Shown piece after piece: positions 1-5,505 of a stretch of DNA of 5,505 bases. Under the pieces are notes generated by a model. The model did no database searches and was not told where the DNA came from. It saw nothing but the letters and a program-made list of their open reading frames with translations. Source of the stretch: Alphaproteobacteria bacterium UBA7371 (GTDB taxonomy: Bacteria; Pseudomonadota; Alphaproteobacteria; UBA8317); contig DKOD01000072.1 of NCBI GenBank assembly GCA_002469865.1, positions 1 through 5,505 on the forward strand, read 5' to 3'. A program made the position numbers and the translations under genes. The first letter of the stretch is position 1. Each line of letters starts with the position of its first letter.

Positions 1-1
1 T

Positions 2-526
2 TGTCCGGAAGAGGAACTCATGGAGCAGGAAGTCGTGACTGGTGTTGCTTATTCGCGCAACGAAGCCCAGGTGACATTGCGGGGGGTCAAGGACCAGCCC
101 GGCGTGGCCGCCCATATCTTCGGCCCGTTGGCAGAAGTTGGCCTGAATGTGGATATGATCATTCAGAACATCTCGCCCGATGGGGAACAGGCGGACATCA
201 CCTTCACCGTGCTTGATGACCAGGTGGCCCGGGCCCGTGAATTGATCGACCAGAAGCGTGATGAACTGGATGCCGATTCGGTGATGTTCAAAACCGGCGT
301 GTCCAAGATTTCGATTATTGGCATTGGCATGCGCTCCCATGCTGGGGTGGCTGCGAAGATGTTTGCCTGTCTGGCCGAAAAATCCATTAATATCCTCGCC
401 ATCACGACCTCGGAGATAAAGATTTCCGTATTGATTGACGAGGCTTATACAGAATTGGCTGTGCGGTCCTTGCATGAAGCCTATGGGCTTGATCAGGTTG
501 GCCAAAAGGATCGGGCCGGAACGTAA
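2..526 (+). CDS. lysC: Aspartate kinase, C-terminal regulatory part (5' partial)
   Basis: Aspartate kinase phosphorylates L-aspartate with ATP, the committed cytoplasmic step toward lysine, threonine, methionine and diaminopimelate. Only the last 174 codons are present; the reading frame is open from base 2 and ends at TAA 524-526. The N-terminal kinase domain lies outside the window. What is visible is the tandem ACT regulatory region. The first ACT (about visible residues 13-90) includes the stretch GVKDQPGVAAHIF and the motif NVDMIIQNIS. The second (about 96-165) includes SHAGVAAKMF and ITTSEIKISVLI. These closely resemble the C-terminus of Corynebacterium-type LysC, in which ACT domains bind lysine and threonine for feedback inhibition. 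Feedback control here is inferred from the family. A gap of 21 bases separates it from ptsP, and no terminator is seen between them, so cotranscription is likely. The protein ends shortly after the last ACT strand, as usual for the family. Confidence 0.95.
   Translation, partial: CPEEELMEQEVVTGVAYSRNEAQVTLRGVKDQPGVAAHIFGPLAEVGLNVDMIIQNISPDGEQADITFTVLDDQVARARELIDQKRDELDADSVMFKTGVSKISIIGIGMRSHAGVAAKMFACLAEKSINILAITTSEIKISVLIDEAYTELAVRSLHEAYGLDQVGQKDRAGT
8..22 (+). promoter_or_regulatory. Candidate internal ribosome binding site and ATG inside lysC
   Basis: A purine-rich GGAAGAGGA (bases 7-15) sits four bases before an in-frame ATG at 20-22. The ATG begins MEQEVVTGVA, immediately before the first ACT domain, and would give a separate 168-residue protein. 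In Corynebacterium glutamicum and Bacillus subtilis the aspartate kinase beta subunit arises from just such an in-frame internal start. The C. glutamicum beta subunit, as I recall it, begins at the homologous methionine (MEEAVLTGVA). The spacing is a little short, so use of this start is a prediction. The upstream codons also continue the lysC frame, so the ATG cannot be the start of the full kinase. Confidence 0.45.
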
Positions 527-536
527 TTTTAAGGTT

Positions 537-541
537 AGGGG
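537..541 (+). promoter_or_regulatory. Ribosome binding site of ptsP
   Basis: AGGGG lies six bases before the ATG at 548, inside the 21-base gap after lysC. It supports that ATG as the ptsP start. The gap has no inverted repeat followed by a T run, so I see no terminator, and it is too short to make a separate promoter likely. Confidence 0.7.
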
Positions 542-547
542 CAAAAC

Positions 548-2818
548 ATGGTTGGTGATGTGGTTTCGCGCACAACCCTGCGTCATGTTCGTGACATCAT
601 GGCGGGGGCAGGTGGGGCCCAGGCCAAGCTCAACGATATTGTGGTGGCCATTGCCGAGGGCACCCATGCCGATGTTTGTTCCATTTACCTCAGCCGCCGC
701 CATGAATTGCTGGAACTTTTTGCCACCAAGGGCCTCGACCAGCAGGCTGTTCACAACACGACGCTCAAATTTGGTGAGGGCCTGACCGGCCAAATCGCCC
801 GGCGTGCAAAGCCCCTACGCCTTCGCCACGCCCAAATCTCGCCAGATTTTGCCTACAGACCGGAAACCGGCGAAGAGGCATTTACCTCCTTCATGGGTGT
901 TCCTGTCTTATATGGCGGCAATGTGATTGGGGTGCTTTCCATCCAGCACCGTCTTGAGCATGGTTATGGTGATGATGAGGTGGAAGCGCTTGAAATCATT
1001 GCCATGGTTGTGGCCGAAATGGTCGCGGGCGTGCTGATCCCCCATGAACCAAGTGACGTGATGGTTGGGGATATTCAACGGCCACGCACCCTGGAGGGCT
1101 TAGGGCTTGTCGATGGTGTGGCCCGTGGCCAGGCGGTGTTCCACCAACAGCGTTTGAATGTGGCGAGGCTTATTGCCGAAGACGGCGCTGCGGAACTGAT
1201 CCGGCTCGAAGAAGCTGTTCTTGAGGTTCAGCGCGGCCTTAATGACCTGCAATTGGCCGATGATGAGCATGATCAAGATGAGACCTTGGAAGAAATGCTT
1301 GAAACCATGCGCATGTTTGCCGCCGACAAAGGTTGGGTCCGGCGGATGCGTATCGCGGTGGAGCAGGGACTGACCGCCGAAGCTGCGGTTGAGCGGGTTC
1401 ATCATGAGATGCGTGCCCGCTTGCTGCGCCAGCCAAATTTGTACTTTCGCGAGCGGATCCATGATTTGGATGATTTGGCTGACCGCATGTTTCGGGCACT
1501 TGGCGGGGACATGTCGCGACCAAGCAGCAAGCTTCAAGGCGAAAGCATTCTCATTGCCCGCAGCCTGGGGCCCGCCCAGCTATTGGAATATGACCGCAGC
1601 GCGCTCAAGGCTTTGGTGGTTGAAGAGGCCTCCCCAACGTCCCACGTCGTGATCTTGGCCCGGGCCCTGGGTATCCCCGTGGTTGGGCAAACCATCACGG
1701 CAGAAGATGTGGTGCGCGAGGGCGATGTGATCGTGGTTGATGGTGAGCGGGGCCAGGTTCATGTGCGCCCCGCCGGTGCCGTGCTTGAAAGCCTGCAAGA
1801 ACGTGTGCGCCTCAACCAATTGCGCCGAAGCCTCAATGAGCAAGCCGCCCAGCTTGAGCCGGTGACCTTGGATGGTCGTCGGATCAACTGCCAAATCAAT
1901 GCAGGCCTGGTGGAGGATGTCCATGAGGTGCCGCGATTGGGCGCCGATGGGGTGGGCTTGTTCCGCACCGAGCTTCATTACATGATTGCCCCAGGCTTGC
2001 CCAAGGCAGGAGAAGAGGTGTTGTTTTATCAGCAAGCCATGGATGCGGCGGGGGGAAAACCCGTGACCTTCCGCACGTTGGATCTTGGTGGTGACAAGCT
2101 CCTTCCCTATGCCCAGCATATTGGTGATGAAAACCCTGCCTTGGGTTGGCGGGCCATTCGTATTTGTTTGGACCGGCCAACATTTTTAAAATTCCAACTC
2201 CGCACCATGATGAAAGCTGCAGATGGTCGTCCCTTGCGGATCATGTTCCCCATGGTGGCCAGTTTGGAGGAGTTGCAGGAAGCAGCCCATATGGCGGCCC
2301 GTGAGGCTGATGCGGTGGCACGCCTGGGCCATCAACGGCCCCAATATGAACTTGGTGTGATGGTTGAGGTGCCCTCACTCTTGGAAATGATCCCACAAAT
2401 TGCACCTTATGTTTCATTTTTGGCGGTGGGCACCAATGATTTGATGCAATTTTTGTATGCCGCTGACCGTGGAAATGCCCGGGTGGCCAACCGCTATGGC
2501 CGCCTTCCCCTGGGGCTCTTGCGGGTGTTGGCGCGCTTGTCGCGGGAAGCACCTGCCCATGGGCTCCAATTGTCGGTATGTGGCGAGATGGCCGGTAGGC
2601 CCGAGGGTGTGCTTGCATTGATGTTGCTGGGCATCACGGGCTTATCCATGTCCGCCGCCTCGCTGCCTTTCATCAAACAATTTATCCGGGCAAGCGATGT
2701 TGGGGCCCTCCAAGAGGAGTTCCAAATGCTGCTTGAGCAGGGTGACCCCAGCCTCGCTTCTTGGTTGGAACAACATGTCCATGTTATCACCTCAGCATTA
2801 GATGAGGAATTGGCGTGA
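548..2818 (+). CDS. ptsP: PEP-protein phosphotransferase PtsP (Enzyme I-Ntr) with GAF domain
   Basis: This is Enzyme I of the nitrogen-type phosphotransferase system. It autophosphorylates on histidine with phosphoenolpyruvate and passes the phosphate to NPr, then to EIIA-Ntr, a cytoplasmic regulatory relay rather than sugar uptake. The 756-residue length is typical. Domains in order: GAF sensor (about 20-165), Enzyme I N-terminal NPr-binding helical region (about 185-310), phosphohistidine swivelling domain (about 330-410) and PEP-binding TIM barrel (about 430-720). The phospho-acceptor is H366 in SPTSHVVILARALGIP. PEP/Mg residues are R473 (GLFRTE), E607 (MVEVP) and D631 (GTNDL), and the catalytic cysteine is C678 (VCGEMAG). 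E607-D631 and E607-C678 spacings (24 and 71) equal those of E. coli Enzyme I, so the enzyme looks intact. In enterics and Sinorhizobium the GAF domain senses glutamine; that role is inferred here. NPr and EIIA-Ntr genes are not in the window. The stop overlaps the rodZ start. Confidence 0.96.
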   Translation: MVGDVVSRTTLRHVRDIMAGAGGAQAKLNDIVVAIAEGTHADVCSIYLSRRHELLELFATKGLDQQAVHNTTLKFGEGLTGQIARRAKPLRLRHAQISPDFAYRPETGEEAFTSFMGVPVLYGGNVIGVLSIQHRLEHGYGDDEVEALEIIAMVVAEMVAGVLIPHEPSDVMVGDIQRPRTLEGLGLVDGVARGQAVFHQQRLNVARLIAEDGAAELIRLEEAVLEVQRGLNDLQLADDEHDQDETLEEMLETMRMFAADKGWVRRMRIAVEQGLTAEAAVERVHHEMRARLLRQPNLYFRERIHDLDDLADRMFRALGGDMSRPSSKLQGESILIARSLGPAQLLEYDRSALKALVVEEASPTSHVVILARALGIPVVGQTITAEDVVREGDVIVVDGERGQVHVRPAGAVLESLQERVRLNQLRRSLNEQAAQLEPVTLDGRRINCQINAGLVEDVHEVPRLGADGVGLFRTELHYMIAPGLPKAGEEVLFYQQAMDAAGGKPVTFRTLDLGGDKLLPYAQHIGDENPALGWRAIRICLDRPTFLKFQLRTMMKAADGRPLRIMFPMVASLEELQEAAHMAAREADAVARLGHQRPQYELGVMVEVPSLLEMIPQIAPYVSFLAVGTNDLMQFLYAADRGNARVANRYGRLPLGLLRVLARLSREAPAHGLQLSVCGEMAGRPEGVLALMLLGITGLSMSAASLPFIKQFIRASDVGALQEEFQMLLEQGDPSLASWLEQHVHVITSALDEELA
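2804..2818 (+). promoter_or_regulatory. rodZ ribosome binding site and GTGA stop-start overlap
   Basis: GAGGA (2804-2808) lies six bases before GTG at 2815-2817, which overlaps the ptsP stop TGA at 2816-2818. An ATG at 2824 in the same frame is fifteen bases from GAGGA, too far for good use. This decides for the GTG start and implies translational coupling of rodZ to ptsP. Confidence 0.7.
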
Positions 2819-3858
2819 CATCCATGGATGATCAAATCGAGATGAATAACCCATTGGACCATGATGGGCCGCCAGCTGCGGCCAAACCATCCTTCGGCCA
2901 ACGCCTGGCCACGGCCCGGATGGCTGCCGGTTTGACCGTGGCGGAAGTGGCGGATCGGTTAAAAATTCGTGAGCCATACATCCATGCCCTGGAAGAGGGG
3001 CATATTGAGGAATTGCCAGACCATGCTTTTGCCTATTCCTCCACCCGTTCCTATGCCAAATTGCTGGGCCTCAATGCCCAACCCTTGATTGATGACATTC
3101 GTCATTGGTTGGATGAGCCCAGGCCCGAGGTGAATTTGCATGTACAAACCCCGGTTTTGGATAACGAGAAACCGGCCTGGGTGTTCATGGGCGTGGGTTT
3201 GGCCATTATCTTTGTGGTGGCCATGGTCACCTTGATGCTGACCCGCGAGCAGGTGGCAGAACCTGTGGAGGTGCGCTTGCCCGAGGAGGTGCAAAAGCGC
3301 ATCGACGAGGTTGATAAGGTCATTGATGCGCAAAATGGCATCATCAACCCATCCCTTGATTTGGCCTATGATGATGACCCCCTGCCGGAAACCCCAAGCC
3401 TCGATGATGATATTTTGGCGGTGGAAACGCCCGTATGGAAGAGATTTGGGCTGGCCAGCCCCCTAAGAAGGCCGTCGGCGGAAGAAATCAGCTTCATGGA
3501 CCAATTGCGTGCACGCATTGCTGGCGGCATTGCGGCGATCACCAATGACCAACCAGGGCCAGATCCATTAATCATTGTGGCCCTGGAGCGCGTGTGGGTG
3601 TCTATTGAGAAAGATGGCGAGGTTTTTAAAGAGGAAGTGCTTCCCGCCGGCGCGCTTGTGGATGTGGGTGATGGCGTGGGCTACAGCCTTTCGGTGGGTA
3701 ATGCCGGGGCCGTGGGCGTGCGGGTTGGTGACAAAGATTACCCTGCCTTTGGTGCCATCGGTGAGGTGGTGCAAAAAATTGACTTGGATCGTGAAAAAAT
3801 CCTCAAACAATTGGAACGGCCTGATGAGGCATCTAATGATGGATCGGGAGGTAATTGA
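2815..3858 (+). CDS. rodZ: RodZ-like transmembrane helix-turn-helix protein
   Basis: The protein has 347 residues with RodZ architecture. RodZ links cytoplasmic MreB filaments to the envelope and supports rod shape; that role is inferred from the family. In order: a short polar N-terminus; a Cro/RodZ-type HTH domain (about 27-87, with [20 protein letters not shown] and [11 protein letters not shown]); a cytoplasmic linker; a single transmembrane helix (about 122-142, [21 protein letters not shown] less its last residues); a long extracytoplasmic linker, very acidic at about 186-204; and a C-terminal beta domain resembling DUF4115 (about 253-323, with [14 protein letters not shown] and [13 protein letters not shown]). 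The orientation is HTH inside and beta domain outside. Where many relatives have GFVRxYA after the HTH, this one has SSTRSYA. The start is GTG at 2815; a later ATG at 2824 would drop only three residues. Position just before ispG matches E. coli, where rodZ (yfgA) precedes ispG. MreB binding cannot be judged from sequence alone. Confidence 0.85.
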   Translation: MTSMDDQIEMNNPLDHDGPPAAAKPSFGQRLATARMAAGLTVAEVADRLKIREPYIHALEEGHIEELPDHAFAYSSTRSYAKLLGLNAQPLIDDIRHWLDEPRPEVNLHVQTPVLDNEKPAWVFMGVGLAIIFVVAMVTLMLTREQVAEPVEVRLPEEVQKRIDEVDKVIDAQNGIINPSLDLAYDDDPLPETPSLDDDILAVETPVWKRFGLASPLRRPSAEEISFMDQLRARIAGGIAAITNDQPGPDPLIIVALERVWVSIEKDGEVFKEEVLPAGALVDVGDGVGYSLSVGNAGAVGVRVGDKDYPAFGAIGEVVQKIDLDREKILKQLERPDEASNDGSGGN

Positions 3859-3860
3859 TG
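3846..3860 (+). promoter_or_regulatory. ispG ribosome binding site and TGATG overlap
   Basis: GGGAGGT (3846-3852), a strong Shine-Dalgarno match, lies five bases before ATG at 3858-3860. The A of that ATG is the last base of the rodZ stop TGA (3856-3858). A TTG at 3855 is in frame but only two bases from the site, so ATG at 3858 is preferred. Confidence 0.8.
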
Positions 3861-4976
3861 AGCATTCGCCCCTACCGCGATATTGAGCGAAGGCCATGCA
3901 AACAGATTATGGTGGGTTCCGTGCCGGTGGGTGGGGATGCGCCGATTTCAGTGCAATCCATGACCAACACCCTCACCAGGGACGTCAAAGCCACCATCGC
4001 GCAGGTGCTGCGTATCCAGGAAGCCGGCGCAGATATTGTTCGGATTTCTGTGCCGGAAGAAGAAGATGCCCGGGCCTTAAAAGAGATTGTGGCCGAGGTT
4101 GATGTGCCCATCGTGGCAGACATCCATTTTCATTATAAGCGTGCCATCGAAGCCGCTGAGGCAGGGGCGGCCTGTTTGCGGATCAATCCTGGCAATATTG
4201 GCAACCGAAGCCGCGTGGCGGAAGTGGTGAAAGCCGCCCGAGACCATGGATGCTCCATACGCATTGGGGTGAATGCGGGTTCGTTGGAGCGACATTTGCT
4301 GGAGCAATTTGGGGAGCCATGCCCCGAGGCCATGGTGGCCTCAGCATTGGAACATGCCAAATTTTTGGAAGATGAAGATTTCAGGGAATTCAAAATTTCT
4401 GTGAAGGCGTCTGATGTGTTTCTCGCGGTGGCTGCTTACATGCAATTGGCAGAGGCCTGCGATTACCCCCTCCATCTGGGCGTGACCGAAGCAGGGGCCA
4501 CCAGGCCGGGCACCGTGAAATCCGCCATTGGTCTTGGAAATCTTTTGTGGGCAGGCATTGGTGACACCTTGCGCGTGTCGCTTTCTTCCGACCCTGTGGA
4601 AGAGGTGAAGGTTGGTTTTGAGATCCTCAAATCCCTAGGCCTGCGCCATCGGGGTGTGAATATTATTTCCTGCCCATCCTGCGCCAGGCAGGGCTTTGAT
4701 GTGATTGGCATGGTGGGGCGCCTGGAAGAAGCCTTGGCCCATATCCACGAACCCATTACCCTATCGGTCATCGGATGCGTGGTGAATGGGCCTGGTGAGG
4801 CGCGGGAAACCGATGTGGGTTTTACCGGCGGAAATGCCGGTGCGGGCATGCTCTATCTCAATGGTGCCCAGGTGGAAAAACTGACCAATGATGACATGTT
4901 GGCACGGCTTGTGGCCGAGGTCGAAGAGAAGGCGGTTCAGCGGGCGGAAGCTCGGCTTGCCGGCGATGGGGCTTGA
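3858..4976 (+). CDS. ispG: 4-hydroxy-3-methylbut-2-enyl diphosphate synthase IspG
   Basis: IspG (GcpE) reductively opens 2-C-methyl-D-erythritol 2,4-cyclodiphosphate to HMBPP, the penultimate step of the MEP isoprenoid pathway. It uses a [4Fe-4S] cluster and electrons from flavodoxin or ferredoxin in the cytoplasm. The 372-residue length is that of the two-domain bacterial form. The N-terminal TIM barrel shows the signature [11 protein letters not shown] (28-38), [10 protein letters not shown] (from 87) and RINPGNIG (108-115). The C-terminal reductase-like domain carries the cluster ligands C272 and C275 (SCPSCARQG), C307 (GCVVNGPGE) and E314. These are each exactly two residues offset from E. 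coli C270, C273, C305 and E312, so the enzyme should be active. It has no plant/Chlamydia-type insertion between the two domains. It overlaps rodZ by one base and prfA by four. Presence of ispG implies the organism makes isopentenyl diphosphate by the MEP route. Confidence 0.97.
   Translation: MSIRPYRDIERRPCKQIMVGSVPVGGDAPISVQSMTNTLTRDVKATIAQVLRIQEAGADIVRISVPEEEDARALKEIVAEVDVPIVADIHFHYKRAIEAAEAGAACLRINPGNIGNRSRVAEVVKAARDHGCSIRIGVNAGSLERHLLEQFGEPCPEAMVASALEHAKFLEDEDFREFKISVKASDVFLAVAAYMQLAEACDYPLHLGVTEAGATRPGTVKSAIGLGNLLWAGIGDTLRVSLSSDPVEEVKVGFEILKSLGLRHRGVNIISCPSCARQGFDVIGMVGRLEEALAHIHEPITLSVIGCVVNGPGEARETDVGFTGGNAGAGMLYLNGAQVEKLTNDDMLARLVAEVEEKAVQRAEARLAGDGA
4973..4976 (+). promoter_or_regulatory. 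TTGA stop-start overlap, ispG/prfA
   Basis: The TTG start of prfA (4973-4975) shares two bases with the ispG stop TGA (4974-4976). Upstream, the only G-rich run, GGGG at 4968-4971, is one base from the TTG, too close to act as a standard Shine-Dalgarno site. Termination-reinitiation by ribosomes finishing ispG is the most plausible way for prfA to be translated. Confidence 0.6.
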
Positions 4977-5505
4977 TCGCGCAAGACCGGCTGTTGGCCA
5001 TTCTGGAGCGTCATGAGGAATTAGAAGCCTTGATGGCGCAGGGTGGTTCAGGCGCTGAAGAATTCACCAAAATGTCCCGGGAATATGCCCGGTTGGAGCC
5101 AGTTGTCGGGGCCATACGCAGCCACCAAAAGCTCCAAGAAGAAATCCATGATTTGAAGGTCATGATCGAGGATGAAGATCCTGAATTGCGGGCCATGGCC
5201 CGCTCAGATTTGGCGGATCTGGAGCGCAAAAGACCAGAATTGGAAGATACCTTGCGCCATGCCCTCATGCCCCGCGATGAGGCTGATGACCGCAATGCCA
5301 TTTTGGAAATCCGTGCCGGCACCGGTGGTGATGAAGCGGCACTTTTTGCGGGCAATTTGATGCGCATGTACCAGCGTTATGCCGATGTGAAGGGCTGGAA
5401 AACCGACATCATATCCTGCGCCCAAAGCGATTTGGGCGGGGTTAAGGAAGCCGCCATGCAGGTAAGCGGGGCGGAAGTGTTTCGGCATCTCAAATTTGAA
5501 TCAGG
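4973..5505 (+). CDS. prfA: Peptide chain release factor 1 (RF1), N-terminal part (3' partial)
   Basis: RF1 recognises UAA and UAG in the ribosomal A site and triggers peptide release. The window contains 177 codons and two further bases of an expected 355-360 codons. Visible parts are the N-terminal helical domain (from [14 protein letters not shown] to [15 protein letters not shown]) and the start of the PCRF domain with [20 protein letters not shown] (114 onward), the hallmark that separates release factors from other families. The anticodon-like tripeptide and the GGQ hydrolysis motif lie beyond the window end. RF1 over RF2 is judged from similarity to E. coli RF1 (RHEEVQALL, REYAQL, LPKDPDDERNA) and from no RF2-type N-terminus or programmed frameshift. 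The start is TTG at 4973, overlapping the ispG stop. No in-frame ATG lies just upstream, and the next ATG (5033) would remove twenty conserved residues. Translation probably depends on coupling to ispG. Confidence 0.93.
   Translation, partial: MIAQDRLLAILERHEELEALMAQGGSGAEEFTKMSREYARLEPVVGAIRSHQKLQEEIHDLKVMIEDEDPELRAMARSDLADLERKRPELEDTLRHALMPRDEADDRNAILEIRAGTGGDEAALFAGNLMRMYQRYADVKGWKTDIISCAQSDLGGVKEAAMQVSGAEVFRHLKFES

Noticed and set aside
1..216. Open frame starting at base 1 in the other frame
   Set aside because: It overlaps the first ACT domain of lysC, which has clear family similarity; the alternative peptide is low-complexity Gly/Arg-rich.
527..547. Possible terminator or promoter in the lysC-ptsP gap
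   Set aside because: The 21 bases hold the TTTTAA after the stop and the ptsP ribosome binding site, but no inverted repeat and no paired -35/-10 elements.
435..785. A 116-codon + strand open frame spanning the lysC-ptsP junction
   Set aside because: It overlaps both genes out of frame and has no recognisable domain; the lysC ACT domain and the ptsP GAF domain explain this DNA.
1580..2119. A 179-codon open frame on the - strand inside ptsP, with similar ones at 1100-1537, 2241-2618 and 2494-2901
   Set aside because: All lie antisense within a well-supported enzyme with conserved catalytic residues. Their predicted peptides are His/Pro/Gln-rich and resemble no family; such frames are expected opposite codon-biased genes.
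3568..3897. Antisense open frame across the rodZ-ispG junction
   Set aside because: It is a shadow of the rodZ beta domain and ispG N-terminus, with no recognisable family and no visible start signal.
4966..5016. ATG at 4966 as an alternative prfA start (MGLDR...)
   Set aside because: It is out of frame with prfA and reaches a TGA after sixteen codons. It would require an indel, which the sequence alone does not support.

Overview
The window holds a compact stretch of core chromosome, not an accessory region. Five co-directional + strand genes fill almost all of it: the 3' part of lysC (aspartate kinase), ptsP (nitrogen-type PTS Enzyme I), a rodZ-like envelope gene, ispG (MEP isoprenoid pathway) and the 5' part of prfA (peptide chain release factor 1). 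The protein sequences and gene order suggest an alphaproteobacterium, probably near the Rhodospirillales. The lysC-ptsP pair is, from memory, common in that class, and rodZ-ispG adjacency is widespread in Proteobacteria. Base composition looks moderately GC-rich throughout, with no abrupt change in codon style, so nothing suggests recent transfer. The taxonomic call is inference.

Layout: lysC (codons from base 2 to a TAA at 524-526, tandem ACT domains only) is followed by a 21-base gap with a good ribosome binding site and then ptsP (548-2818). ptsP overlaps rodZ by four bases (GTGA), rodZ overlaps ispG by one base (TGATG), and ispG overlaps prfA by four bases (TTGA). No terminator hairpin, promoter, tRNA, repeat, CRISPR array or mobile element is visible. 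The whole window is best read as part of one polycistronic unit with extensive translational coupling.

Functionally the unit mixes amino acid synthesis (lysine/threonine branch), nitrogen-status phosphorelay signalling, cell-shape/envelope assembly, isoprenoid precursor synthesis and translation termination. Catalytic residues can be checked in ptsP (H366, R473, E607, D631, C678) and ispG (C272, C275, C307, E314). Their spacing matches the E. coli enzymes almost exactly, so both are predicted to be active.

I found no convincing undescribed system. The points most worth a second look are local. A probable internal translation start in lysC would make a separate regulatory beta subunit. prfA appears to use a TTG start inside the ispG stop, with no usable Shine-Dalgarno sequence. 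hisS is absent between ispG and prfA. The RodZ-like protein has an unusual acidic extracytoplasmic linker.
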